Of a stretch of DNA of 64,000 nucleotides, positions 37,040-45,617 are shown piece by piece (the first letter of the stretch is position 1; the number at the start of each line of letters is the position of its first letter). Under the pieces are notes generated by a model, which was not told where the DNA came from, ran no database searches, and saw nothing but the letters and a program-made list of their open reading frames with translations. Source of the stretch: Alkanindiges illinoisensis (GTDB lineage: Bacteria; Pseudomonadota; Gammaproteobacteria; Pseudomonadales; Moraxellaceae). The DNA lies in contig NZ_SNTY01000036.1 of assembly GCF_004377485.1 (NCBI RefSeq), forward strand, positions 1 through 64,000, written 5' to 3'. The position numbers and the translations under genes were made by a program.

Positions 37040-38227
37040 ATGGCAACCATAAAAACTTCAGGCAGCAACTCCCCAATGGTCAAGACAGTGGGTATTTTTG
37101 GTGGCGGCCAGTTGGGACGAATGCTGGCACAGGCTGCCTTGCCACTCGGGGTACAATGTACGTTTTATGAGGCTGGAAGCGAGTGCCCATCAGCCGCGCT
37201 AGGCCGGGTGATTGACAACACACAAGCCAATGCCCTGCAAACCTTTATGGACAGCGCAGATGTATTTAGCCTTGAGTTTGAAAATACGCCACTGGCTGAT
37301 GCCGATGCCTTAACTGAGCATCAAGGCCAGCACAAAACCCTGTATCCACCGCGACAGGCACTGGCCATTGCACAGCATCGCCTATCAGAAAAGGCATTGT
37401 TTGACCAGCTTGGTATCCCCGTGGCGCCCTATTCAGCCATTCACTCACTTGCAGATTTGCAACAAGCTGCTGAGACTCAGGGTTTGCCCTTGGTGGTGAA
37501 AACCGCAACCGGTGGCTACGATGGCAAGGGCCAGGTTGTGATCCGTGAAGCAGCGCAAATTGAGCAGGCCTGGGCGGAGTTGGGCAAGGCTGCCCCACTG
37601 ATTGCTGAAAGCTTTGTGCGCTTTAGCCGTGAAGTGTCGATTATTGCAGTGCGTGGGCAGGATGGTGAAGTGCGCACTTGGCCACTGGCTGAAAACCATC
37701 ACAATCAGGGCATTTTATCGCATTCGATTGTGCCAGCACCGCACAGTCAGGATTTGCAGCCGATTGCCACTGATTATATTACCCGCCTGCTGAATCATTT
37801 GAATTATGTCGGCGTGCTTACCTTGGAACTGTTTGTGACTGAACAGGGCCTGTTTGCCAATGAAATGGCGCCACGGGTGCATAATTCCGGGCACTGGAGC
37901 ATCGAAGGTGCTGTTTGCTCGCAGTTTGAAAACCACATGCGCGCAGTTGCAGGCTTGCCGCTGGGTTCCACGGCATTGGTGAAGCCCACTGTGATGGTTA
38001 ACATCATTGGTCAGCATCCTAACAGCACCGACATTCTGGCGCTGGAAGGTGCGCATTTGCACCTGTATGGTAAAACCGAGCGTGCGGGACGTAAGCTGGG
38101 TCATATTACCCTGATGCCCGTCGATAGCCGCCAGTTAAGCCAGTTGTGTCAGCAACTTGCTACTCTGTTGCCAGAACCATTGGCACTCACAGCAGATATG
38201 GTAATTCCACTGGCAGATGAGGTCTAA
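37040..38227 (+). CDS. purK: N5-carboxyaminoimidazole ribonucleotide synthase
   Basis: ATP-grasp enzyme that carboxylates AIR to N5-CAIR, paired with PurE. Encodes 395 residues from the ATG at 37040, with AAGG eight bases upstream. A Gly-rich start TVGIFGGGQLGRMLAQAA is followed by ATP-grasp motifs VVKTATGGYDGKGQ and FVRFSREVSIIAVR, and EMAPRVHNSGHWSIEGA. The open frame extends upstream through purE, which is coincidental. Confidence 0.96.
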   Translation: MATIKTSGSNSPMVKTVGIFGGGQLGRMLAQAALPLGVQCTFYEAGSECPSAALGRVIDNTQANALQTFMDSADVFSLEFENTPLADADALTEHQGQHKTLYPPRQALAIAQHRLSEKALFDQLGIPVAPYSAIHSLADLQQAAETQGLPLVVKTATGGYDGKGQVVIREAAQIEQAWAELGKAAPLIAESFVRFSREVSIIAVRGQDGEVRTWPLAENHHNQGILSHSIVPAPHSQDLQPIATDYITRLLNHLNYVGVLTLELFVTEQGLFANEMAPRVHNSGHWSIEGAVCSQFENHMRAVAGLPLGSTALVKPTVMVNIIGQHPNSTDILALEGAHLHLYGKTERAGRKLGHITLMPVDSRQLSQLCQQLATLLPEPLALTADMVIPLADEV

Positions 38228-38254
38228 AAAACACGGTCTTGTTAGACAATTTTT

Positions 38255-38380
38255 TTGGTTTTTGTGTCTTGCCATTTTATAATGGTAACGTGAACGGCTA
38301 GTTTAGTTTGTTACACCCTTTCGATGGGGCACATCGACCAAACCCTCTTTCAAAGGTGGCTCCTGCCACCTTCTTTTTTG
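38255..38380 (+). ncRNA. Candidate small RNA downstream of purK
   Basis: A promoter-like pair TTGGTT (38255-38260), 17 bp, TATAAT (38278-38283) is followed about 70 bp later by a strong terminator: AAGGTGGC/GCCACCTT (38354-38373) and TTTTTT. In between is the hairpin TCGATG/CATCGA (38321-38336). A transcript of about 90 nt from near 38290 would be a typical Hfq-type small RNA. No family is recognised. The terminator could also simply serve purK. Confidence 0.45.
38353..38380 (+). terminator. Strong Rho-independent terminator after purK
   Basis: An 8-bp stem AAGGTGGC/GCCACCTT with a TCCT loop, then C and six T. It ends purK or the candidate small RNA. Confidence 0.88.
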
Positions 38381-38426
38381 CCTAAAATTATTCAAAACCA
38401 TTTTTAAACACTAGATTTATAAGCCA

Positions 38427-38834
38427 TTAAGGTCGTTCTGCATATTGTGGCAAACCATCACAAATTACATCCCATTCGGCTTTGTATGCGGCAAAAATAT
38501 GCATCCTTGGGCCATGGGTGAGAGGTGTGTCCAGTGTGCCCAGACGCAAGCGATAATGTGCGGGGTCATTGTCGCGCTTGCTATAAATCGGCGCACCGCA
38601 ATTGCCACAAAACACCCGGTGTACCCCGGGGCTTGAGGAAAATTCCTTTAAGCTGATTTCGCCTATGACTAACTCAAAATCTGCACGTTTGATCGGGGCA
38701 TTGACCGCCCGCTTATATCAAAAGCCCCTACCATTTGCCTTGCGGCAACGCTGGCAATGGCAAATTACTACCTCACCAATTTCGCCATTAATCTGATAGG
38801 CCACACTACCGCACAAACAGGTTCCGGAATACAT
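38427..38834 (-). pseudogene. GFA-family (glutathione-dependent formaldehyde-activating enzyme-like) gene with in-frame UGA
   Basis: From the ATG at 38834 the frame reads MYSGTCLCGSVAYQI and CHCQRCRKANG, with zinc-ligand cysteines at residues 6, 8, 25, 27 and 30. It then meets UGA at codon 39 (38718-38720). The same frame continues NAPIKRADFELV and FCGNCGAPIYSKRDND to YAERP and a stop at 38427. Both halves are recognisable and in one frame, so one codon breaks a 135-residue Mss4-like zinc protein. The residues around the UGA (GRGF, stop, YKRAV) are not typical, so small compensating shifts there are also possible. Confidence 0.7.
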
Positions 38835-39291
38835 AGTGTCCTCTTTGATCAATTATTAGTAGTTATCCACAAGTCAGTAGTATTTTTCATGGTTTTATTT
38901 GAATTTAAAAGTCTTTATTTTTAAATTCAAACTCCAAAGCTGGTAAAATTAACAGATTGTGGATAAGTCTGATGAGCTAAAAGCAGTAATTAGAAATAAA
39001 TTCAAAGTTTTAAATTTAAACTTTTGAATTCATTTTTTAGACTGCCAGCTGATGTTCATTACTAAAAAATCGGCTTTTAGCCAAGAATTATGAATTTAAA
39101 ACCATAAAATTTGAATTTAAAGTTGCTGCAATAGAATGGATTATTTTAAATTTAAAAAACTGACAAAATGAATTTAAAATTTTGAATTCAAAAATTATGC
39201 TTGGGTGTAAAAAATTTGAATTCAAAAGTCCTGTTTTAAATTTAAATATTTTATTTTGAATTTATTTTAATTAATTGTTTTGAGATAACAC
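38835..39291. repeat. AT-rich array of TTTRAATTYAAA palindromes with two DnaA boxes
   Basis: A 457-bp gene-free block. Full or near-full copies of a 12-bp palindrome (TTTGAATTTAAA, TTTGAATTCAAA or TTTAAATTTAAA) begin at 38898, 38920, 39009, 39110, 39145, 39181, 39215, 39235 and 39255. Shorter copies are near 38998, 39023, 39091 and 39169. Perfect DnaA boxes are at 38863-38871 and 38958-38966. Similar AAATTTAAATTT words occur in oriC. The array ends 25 bp before the nucleotidyltransferase gene and may be its operator array. Confidence 0.65.
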
Positions 39292-40092
39292 ATGACAGAT
39301 TTTCATCCTGCCATTTCAGCGGCAGCGCATCACGAAATTCAACAGCGGCTTTTGCGTGCTGAACAGGAACATGAAGTTAAAATCCTGTATGCCATTGAAT
39401 CGGGTAGCCGTGCCTGGGGCTTTCATTCGCCGGATAGCGACTATGATGTACGTTTTGTTTATGTCCGGCCGCAAGATTGGTATTTAAGCATTGACGTTGA
39501 AGATCGCCGTGATGTGATTGAATACCCGATTGTTGACGAAATTGATATCAACGGTTGGGATTTGCGTAAGGCGTTGCGCTTGCAGGCCAAAAGTAATCCA
39601 GCCATTGTGGAATGGCTAAATTCACCGATTGTTTATCGCGAGCAGGGTCGTTATGCAGTTCAGGCGCGCCAGTTGCTTGCACAGCATTACAATAAGGCAC
39701 GCGGGTTTTATCATTATCGCAGTACTGCGAAAACACATTTTCAGCAGTTTCTACAAGGTGAGCAGGTTAGGCTGAAAAAATACCTATATGTGCTGCGTCC
39801 GCTGCTGGCTGTGCGCTGGATTGAGCAGTTTGGTGGCGTTGCACCGATTGAGTTTGAACGACTGCGTCAGGCATTAAATGAGACTTCCGTACAACAGGCC
39901 ATTGATGCCCTACTGCTGCAAAAGCGCCAGCATGGTGAGGCAGAAGCACAACCAGCAGTTCCGGTACTGCAAGCATGGATTAAAGCTGAACTGGAACGCT
40001 TGCAGCATGTAGTGCCGGCACAGGATATGGAACCTGTCGCATTGGCAAACCTAAACCAGTTATTTTCGCAGTTACTACACGCACAAGAATAA
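39292..40092 (+). CDS. Predicted nucleotidyltransferase (PF10127/YcgL-RlaP type)
   Basis: Encodes 266 residues. The polymerase-beta-type active site reads ESGSRAWGFHSPDSDYDVRF: GS at 38-39 and metal-binding D50 and D52. VEWLNSPIVY and the helical C-terminal half match the PF10127 family, found near RNA-repair genes in other bacteria; substrates are not established. Here it stands alone. It is preceded by the unusual palindrome array, and the intergenic region is far more AT-rich than the gene. Confidence 0.8.
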   Translation: MTDFHPAISAAAHHEIQQRLLRAEQEHEVKILYAIESGSRAWGFHSPDSDYDVRFVYVRPQDWYLSIDVEDRRDVIEYPIVDEIDINGWDLRKALRLQAKSNPAIVEWLNSPIVYREQGRYAVQARQLLAQHYNKARGFYHYRSTAKTHFQQFLQGEQVRLKKYLYVLRPLLAVRWIEQFGGVAPIEFERLRQALNETSVQQAIDALLLQKRQHGEAEAQPAVPVLQAWIKAELERLQHVVPAQDMEPVALANLNQLFSQLLHAQE

Positions 40093-40311
40093 CATTGGGG
40101 CAACCACACTAAAAACAGCAAGGTTTATTGGGCTTTATAGGTGGCCTTTGTACTGCTACATATTAAAACCAAGCGGCTTTTTATAGGCCGGGCTGGGCAT
40201 GTTAAGGTAATACCCAATAACGTGAGTACCCATAGCCATTGAATGGCCTGATTTGTATGCTGATAGTATGCAAATGGGTGCTCTGACATTCATGCGCGTT
40301 AAGGTAAAACA

Positions 40312-41715
40312 ATGAAACGTAGTGATATCACCAAAAAACTATCCTTATTGACCATGGCTGGCCTGTTGACAATACCTGTGAGCGGTTTTGCTGCTGATGA
40401 CGGGGTTTCTGAAAGCCAGTTTCAGGGCTGTTTAAGCAATTTGCGGGGTGATGCTATTGCAGCCGGGGTGTCCGGGCAGGCGTTTGACCAGTATACAGCC
40501 AACCTTGATCCGGACATGACCGTGATTGAAAAACTGAATTATCAGCCGGAATTTAGCACACCCATCTGGGATTATTTGTCGGGTCTGGTGGATCAGGAAC
40601 GGGTTAATCTGGGGCGGCAAAAAATGGCCCAGTATGCGGATGCCTTGCGGCGTATTCAGGCGCAATATGGGGTAGAACCTGCGGCTGTGGTGGCTGTATG
40701 GGGCGTAGAAAGCAATTTTGGCGATATTTCGGGTAAATATTCACTGGTACAGGCACTAGGCACCTTAAGCTGCTATGGCCGTCGTCAGGGTTATTTCCGT
40801 ACCGAACTGTATGCCGCATTGCGTATCCTGCAGGCCGGGCATATTAGTGAAGAGCGCCTGCGTGGTTCATGGGCGGGTGCATTTGGCCATACCCAGTTTA
40901 TGCCATCCACTTTTGAACGGCTGGCAGTGGATTTTGATGGCGATGGCCGCCGTGACATTGTCGATAGCGTGCCGGATGCGCTGGCTTCAACCGCCAATTT
41001 TTTAAAGAAATCCGGCTGGCAAACCGGTATGCCGTGGGGCTTTGGAGTTCGCTTGCCTGCGGGGTTTGATGACAGCGGCGAGGGCAGGCGCAGCAAACGC
41101 TCACTGGCCAGCTGGCAGCAACGTGGCCTGACCCGTGTGGATGGTTCTCCCCTGGTTCAGGGCAATTTGAGCACGTCCAGCATGGCAGGCTTGCTGGTTC
41201 CTTCAGATACCAGTGGCCCGGTATTTCTGGTGTTTAAAAATTTTGATGCGTTTTATAGCTACAATGCCGCAGAAAGTTATGCCTTGGCTATTGCCCATTT
41301 ATCTGATCGGCTGAAAGGTGCCGGGCCGCTGGTTACCCCGTGGCCAACCGATGATCCGGGTACATCACGGGCGGAACGTCGCGAAATCCAGCAATATTTG
41401 CTGGCCAAAGGCTATGATATTGGCGAACCGGATGGTTTGATTGGTGACAAAACCCGGCAAGCCATCCGGCAGGAACAGGCACGCTTTGGCTTGCCGCAAA
41501 CTGGAAGGGGCGGGCAGCGTATCCTGCAAGTGCTAAGGCAAAATGCCCAGCAGTCTGGCCAAGTTAGCAATGGTAGCGCAGCAGCAAATACAGGCACCGT
41601 AAGCCAGCCTGTCCCTGTCGTTATCACTGCGCCCACCACCGAGCACAGTGAAAACTTGACTATTCAGCAAACAATCCGGCAGACCCCAAAAAACATGCAG
41701 GGTGAACCGTTTTAA
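40312..41715 (+). CDS. Lytic murein transglycosylase, MltB family
   Basis: Cleaves peptidoglycan glycan strands with formation of 1,6-anhydro-MurNAc, the substrate of the AnmK route. Encodes 467 residues: signal peptide (1-27, ending GFA), then an SLT_2/MltB catalytic domain with the catalytic Glu at 133 (VWGVESNFG), GHTQFMPSTF and DGDGRRDIVDSVPDALAS. A PG_binding_1 domain lies at about 360-405 (REIQQYLLAKGYDIGEPDG). The tail is Ser/Thr/Gln-rich. Confidence 0.92.
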   Translation: MKRSDITKKLSLLTMAGLLTIPVSGFAADDGVSESQFQGCLSNLRGDAIAAGVSGQAFDQYTANLDPDMTVIEKLNYQPEFSTPIWDYLSGLVDQERVNLGRQKMAQYADALRRIQAQYGVEPAAVVAVWGVESNFGDISGKYSLVQALGTLSCYGRRQGYFRTELYAALRILQAGHISEERLRGSWAGAFGHTQFMPSTFERLAVDFDGDGRRDIVDSVPDALASTANFLKKSGWQTGMPWGFGVRLPAGFDDSGEGRRSKRSLASWQQRGLTRVDGSPLVQGNLSTSSMAGLLVPSDTSGPVFLVFKNFDAFYSYNAAESYALAIAHLSDRLKGAGPLVTPWPTDDPGTSRAERREIQQYLLAKGYDIGEPDGLIGDKTRQAIRQEQARFGLPQTGRGGQRILQVLRQNAQQSGQVSNGSAAANTGTVSQPVPVVITAPTTEHSENLTIQQTIRQTPKNMQGEPF

Positions 41716-41740
41716 GCAGGTTAATTCATGCTAAATCTAA

Positions 41741-41769
41741 AGCAGGATACATGTGATCCTGCTTTTTTT
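41741..41769 (+). terminator. Terminator of the transglycosylase gene
   Basis: AGCAGGAT and ATCCTGCT form an 8-bp stem with a 7-base loop followed by seven T. It falls inside the upstream part of the next open frame, which argues that the next gene starts downstream of it. Confidence 0.85.
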
Positions 41770-41787
41770 ATCAGGAAAACAAACGCT

Positions 41788-42600
41788 ATGTCTTTGCAGC
41801 TCAGTGGTTATATTTACAGGATGCGGTTTTTATTCGTTGGTTTGGGTCTGGTGTTAGGTGTAAGCACGACAGGATTTGCTGATGATCATATTTACCAGTT
41901 TGCTTTCCCAAAATTACACAGCTCAGCGGCAGAACGTGCCCGGATTCACCAGTGGATAGCGCTGGGCAATGCCCGGTTTAAGGGGAACATTTTCATTCCG
42001 GCCTATGGCATTAGTATTGAAAATCCGGTCAGTGACGGCATAAAAGAAGATGCTTTGCTCAAGGATTTCACATCCTGTCAGCCAAAAGCCTGTAATTTCA
42101 ACTTCACACTCAATGCTGCACAGGCACAGCAATTGGCGCTTTATCAGGTCGAAGGCTTGGGATGGTTTTTGGCGCCCAGGCACTGGAATACCATTGAAGC
42201 CAGCATGGGGCCATCGGGCATTGCAGCGCTTGTCATGTTTAGTCCTGATGGAAAACAGTATCTGAGCATGGACGATAGTTCCGCCTGTGTAGGCTGTGCA
42301 TTAAGCAGTGCATCATTGTTTTTTAAAGCCGCGCAACAGGAAGCCAAAAAAAATGAGTTCTGGTTTTATAGAGGCAGTAATGTCCCTGTAAAGACTGTGC
42401 ATTTGAAAACTGCTCCAGATGGCGGTCAAACAGCGCTTTACCACTATCAACTAGTTTCACATTATCCCAGTGATGGCGTGGCAAAATTTACTGGCATGCA
42501 GGCGGATATTGTGAATTTCAGGCGGATGACGGTTAGCCTAAACCCAAAGGACAAGGCACTGGCACAGGTAATGCTTAATTTTTACTTGTTCAGCCATTAA
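41788..42600 (+). CDS. Exported protein of unknown function
   Basis: Encodes 270 residues from the ATG at 41788. The frame opens at 41728 but a terminator hairpin lies in that part. A signal sequence (RFLFVGLGLVLGVSTTGFA) precedes the mature DDHIYQFAFP. Two CxxC-like pairs (SCQPKAC and ACVGC) could form disulfides. The GLGWFLAPRHWNTIEASMGP and FRRMTVSLNP segments suggest a DUF4850-like family, but I am unsure. An ATG at 41821 is an alternative start. The operon context gives no clue. Confidence 0.6.
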   Translation: MSLQLSGYIYRMRFLFVGLGLVLGVSTTGFADDHIYQFAFPKLHSSAAERARIHQWIALGNARFKGNIFIPAYGISIENPVSDGIKEDALLKDFTSCQPKACNFNFTLNAAQAQQLALYQVEGLGWFLAPRHWNTIEASMGPSGIAALVMFSPDGKQYLSMDDSSACVGCALSSASLFFKAAQQEAKKNEFWFYRGSNVPVKTVHLKTAPDGGQTALYHYQLVSHYPSDGVAKFTGMQADIVNFRRMTVSLNPKDKALAQVMLNFYLFSH

Positions 42601-42619
42601 TCTGAGTTTGGGAAGTTGA

Positions 42620-42635
42620 TGTTCCACGTGAAACA
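42620..42635. promoter_or_regulatory. parS site 4
   Basis: TGTTCCACGTGAAACA, one arm as in site 1 and the other of the TGTTTCACGTGAAACA type, lies between the convergent ends of an exported-protein gene and an AraC-family gene. Flanking bases extend the palindrome to TGATGTT/AACATCA, so it can also form a terminator-like hairpin. Confidence 0.8.
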
Positions 42636-42640
42636 TCAGC

Positions 42641-43417
42641 TCAGGACTGGCGGCAAAACAGGGAAGGGGTTAAACCAAACTGCTGCTTAAAGCTGGCGGT
42701 AAAGGCACTCTGGCTGGCATAACCCACCTCAAGCGCGACAGAAATAATCTTTTCACCACGCGCCAGTTTTTCAAGCGCTAAAAGCAGCCGGGCCTGTTGC
42801 CGCCACTGACCAAAACGCAATCCGGTTTGCTGGATAAACCAGCGCTGCAAGGTCATCTGGCTCATGCCCAGTTGCTGGGAAATCTGAGCAATGGTGCTGT
42901 GCTGCTGTGGAAAGTCCAGCAACTGCTGGCAATGCTGTTGAAGGCGTAAATCTGTGGGCCATGGCAAGTAAAAGGGCAATAAAGGAGATAGCCTAAGTTC
43001 ATCCAGCAACAGCGCTGTAATGCGGCCTTCACGTGAATTTTCGCTATAGGGTGCCATAATCTGGCTACTGGCCAGAATCAGCTCGCGCAGCAACGCTGAG
43101 GTTTGCAGCACACAAATGGCCGCATTAAAATGCATCACCACACTGGGTTGAATAAACACGCTACGCATTTTAACTGCTGTTAACATGGTGACCGCATGCC
43201 ATGTCTGCGGCGCCAGCCAGACTCCGCGCTGTGAGGGCACAATCCAGCGGCCTTTGGCGGTTTCAATCAGCATAAGGCCTTCAATCGCATATAGCAGCTG
43301 GGCTGTATCATGCGCATGGGTGGCAAAATGATGGCCAGCCGTATAATCGATTGCCATGCTATAAAGCGGCACATGCGCCTGTTCAAAGGCCACAAAATAA
43401 TTGGGATCAGACTGCAT
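42641..43417 (-). CDS. AraC-family transcriptional regulator
   Basis: Encodes 258 residues from the ATG at 43417; the frame extends to a TTG at 43441. The N-terminal cupin-like sensor domain has HFATHAHDTAQLLYAIEG and GVWLAPQTWHAV. The C-terminal pair of helix-turn-helix motifs covers about 165-255: IAQISQQLGMSQMTLQRWF and ISVALEVGYASQSAFTASFK, then FGLTPSLFC. The effector is unknown. It is divergent from the DUF815 gene. Confidence 0.9.
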   Translation of the reverse strand: MQSDPNYFVAFEQAHVPLYSMAIDYTAGHHFATHAHDTAQLLYAIEGLMLIETAKGRWIVPSQRGVWLAPQTWHAVTMLTAVKMRSVFIQPSVVMHFNAAICVLQTSALLRELILASSQIMAPYSENSREGRITALLLDELRLSPLLPFYLPWPTDLRLQQHCQQLLDFPQQHSTIAQISQQLGMSQMTLQRWFIQQTGLRFGQWRQQARLLLALEKLARGEKIISVALEVGYASQSAFTASFKQQFGLTPSLFCRQS

Positions 43418-43545
43418 AAACAAATGTTGCTTTGGCGACAATTTTTGAAAGTTTAGCGCAATACAATCGCGGCTAATAGTCGCATAATAGAAACGTGGTC
43501 TGTCAGCCGGTGGCCGTTTTGCCAGAGTGGAGCATTGAGATCAAC

Positions 43546-44472
43546 ATGACTGAGAAACGTAGCGAACAGGATTTAATCCAAGCCATTGCCCAGCTCACTG
43601 CACGGCTGGATCAATTGACACAGGTGTTTGGCCATCTTTTTCCCTCGGTAGTGCCGGATACGGCGGTGCTGGATACTGCCATTGCCTTTCGATGGGAAAA
43701 AACCGAGGCCTTGCTACAGAGTGCTGGTTTTATTCCCTTGCACCAGCCACAACTGATTGAGTTTGATGCCCTGTGCAATGTGGACAAGCAGCAGCTTAAA
43801 ATTCGGCAGAATACCGAACAGTTTGTGAAAGGATTTTTTGCTAATAATGTGCTGCTCACTGGTGCACGCGGTACGGGAAAATCGTCGCTGGTTAAGGCCT
43901 GCCTTAAGGAATTTCATGCGCTGGGCCTGCGCGTGATTGAAGTGGAAAAGAAGTTTTTAAATGACTTGCCACGTATTGTGGCGGCCATTAATAACCGCCC
44001 GGAAAAATTTATTATTTTCTGTGATGACCTGTCGTTTGAAGAAGGCGATACCAGCTATGCCGGGCTAAAAACCGTGCTGGATGGTTCGATTGCCGGGCCA
44101 TCGAGCAATGTGCTGATTTATGCCACCTCCAACCGTAAGCATCTCATGGTTGAAAAAAACCGCGATAATCTGGAATACCATCAAAGTCCAGATGGCGAAA
44201 TTCATCCGGGCGACAGTATTGAGGAAAAAGTATCTCTGGCAGATCGTTTTGGCCTGCAAATTACCTTTTATGGCTTTAATCAGCAGGAATATTTAAACCT
44301 GATCCATGTCTGGCTCAGCCGATTTGGCTGGTCTGATGAAGACATCAAGGCACAGGAAAAGCTGGCATTGCAATGGGCCACGCAAAAGGGCAACCGTTCT
44401 GGCCGGGTTGCCATGCAGTTTGCCAAGCAGGTGGCTGGGCAGCGTATGATTGAGCAGGAGCAGGGACACTAA
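43546..44472 (+). CDS. DUF815-family AAA+ ATPase
   Basis: Encodes 308 residues from the ATG at 43546 (GAGAT just upstream); the frame is open 17 codons earlier. An N-terminal coiled coil (LIQAIAQLTARLDQLTQVF) precedes the AAA+ core: Walker A LLTGARGTGKSS, Walker B FIIFCDDLSFE, sensor YATSNRKHLM and the arginine finger region SLADRFGLQITF. The family is conserved in bacteria, but its role is unknown. Confidence 0.88.
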   Translation: MTEKRSEQDLIQAIAQLTARLDQLTQVFGHLFPSVVPDTAVLDTAIAFRWEKTEALLQSAGFIPLHQPQLIEFDALCNVDKQQLKIRQNTEQFVKGFFANNVLLTGARGTGKSSLVKACLKEFHALGLRVIEVEKKFLNDLPRIVAAINNRPEKFIIFCDDLSFEEGDTSYAGLKTVLDGSIAGPSSNVLIYATSNRKHLMVEKNRDNLEYHQSPDGEIHPGDSIEEKVSLADRFGLQITFYGFNQQEYLNLIHVWLSRFGWSDEDIKAQEKLALQWATQKGNRSGRVAMQFAKQVAGQRMIEQEQGH

Positions 44473-44483
44473 AATTTTTTATA

Positions 44484-44499
44484 GGTTCCACGTGGAACC
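44484..44499. promoter_or_regulatory. parS-like site 5
   Basis: GGTTCCACGTGGAACC keeps the 14-bp core GTTCCACGTGGAAC of parS, with changed outer bases. It is a perfect palindrome 12 bp after the DUF815 stop and may double as a transcript-end hairpin (AGGTT/AACCT). Confidence 0.65.
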
Positions 44500-44536
44500 T
44501 TAAAGCTAAAAATAGCATCAGTGGCTTTTATTTTAA

Positions 44537-45457
44537 TTAATGAAGGTGCTGTGCCAGCAGGGTTTTATCAGCCACCGTCAGACGGAAATGATCGACATCC
44601 TGCTGTTTAAGTACCGGGTACATCAGGGCATAGGGATCGGTGTTATGACCAAGGCCCAGCGCATGTCCCAGTTCATGCGCAATGGTTAGACGTAAATCGG
44701 CAGCTGAACTAAATTCATAAATATTGATGTGCTGGCCATCATAAACCCCTTTTTCAAATTCACGCGGCGCAAAGCGTGCCTGATAACGACTCACTGCATC
44801 ATTATAGTGATCGGCCATTTGATTGAGGCTGCCTGCCACCTGATTCAAGGCATTGACCTGCTGGTTATAACTGTCAATGGCAGTGCGGATATCCTGCTGT
44901 TCTGCATCCAGCAGGCGTTGCTGTTGCTCCAGTTGCTGGCGGTTAAACTCATCCAGCGTGCCCAGTGCATTCCAGTCCTGCACGGTGCGGTTGTAGCTGG
45001 CTAGCCGCTGCTGAAAAGCCGCTTCACGCAAATCCAGTTGCTGGCGTTGCTGCTCCAGTTGCATCTGACGCTGACGATATTCACTACTATTGCTTTGCTG
45101 GCTGGCCAGTTCCTGTTGTAACTGTTGCTGCTGGGAGTGGCGCAGGTTACTTTCAAGCTGCCGCTCATCAAAGCGCAGGTTAATGCTTAGGCGCGCTGAG
45201 GGATCATAAACAAATAAGGTTTTGCCGGTGCCCTGATGCCAGATTTCAGTGGCCTGTTTGGCTAAATCAATCACTTCGGTTTTTGACAGCTTAAATTGCG
45301 GGTCAACTTGCCCAATCCGGTAATGCACCCGGTGATCAAATGGATGCAACAGCTGGGTGGCCAGACTGGTGTGGCGACGCTGCGATTGTCCCGCCTGATA
45401 TAAATAAAACAGGACAATGATGACCATTAAGACAGGCAACCAGGAACGCATTAGCAT
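44537..45457 (-). CDS. Matrixin-like (metzincin) zinc metalloprotease with coiled-coil insert
   Basis: Encodes 306 residues. An N-terminal membrane anchor or uncleaved signal (residues 3-20, WLPVLMVIIVLFYLYQA) suggests the catalytic part faces the periplasm. A Gln-rich coiled coil (about 100-225) precedes the zinc site HELGHALGLGH at 261-271 and the Met-turn ALMYP. The long coiled coil N-terminal to the protease core is unusual and may mediate oligomerisation. GTG at 45463 and ATG at 45451 are alternative starts. Confidence 0.82.
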   Translation of the reverse strand: MLMRSWLPVLMVIIVLFYLYQAGQSQRRHTSLATQLLHPFDHRVHYRIGQVDPQFKLSKTEVIDLAKQATEIWHQGTGKTLFVYDPSARLSINLRFDERQLESNLRHSQQQQLQQELASQQSNSSEYRQRQMQLEQQRQQLDLREAAFQQRLASYNRTVQDWNALGTLDEFNRQQLEQQQRLLDAEQQDIRTAIDSYNQQVNALNQVAGSLNQMADHYNDAVSRYQARFAPREFEKGVYDGQHINIYEFSSAADLRLTIAHELGHALGLGHNTDPYALMYPVLKQQDVDHFRLTVADKTLLAQHLH

Positions 45458-45550
45458 GAACACGAATAGAGTTATTTTATTGAGTATAAAATGGCGCGTG
45501 CTTAGATTAAAGCAAACTTTTTAGTAAAAACTGACCTGAAAAGCAGGCAT

Positions 45551-45575
45551 AAAAAACCGCTCACATGGAGCGGTT
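45551..45575 (-). terminator. Terminator of the LprI-family gene
   Basis: AACCGCTC and GAGCGGTT form an 8-bp stem with a 5-base loop; on the minus strand a T6 run follows. Confidence 0.85.
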
Positions 45576-45617
45576 AATAACAAACAGATGCTCAAAAACA
45601 GTTTTGGCGCAAAGCTG

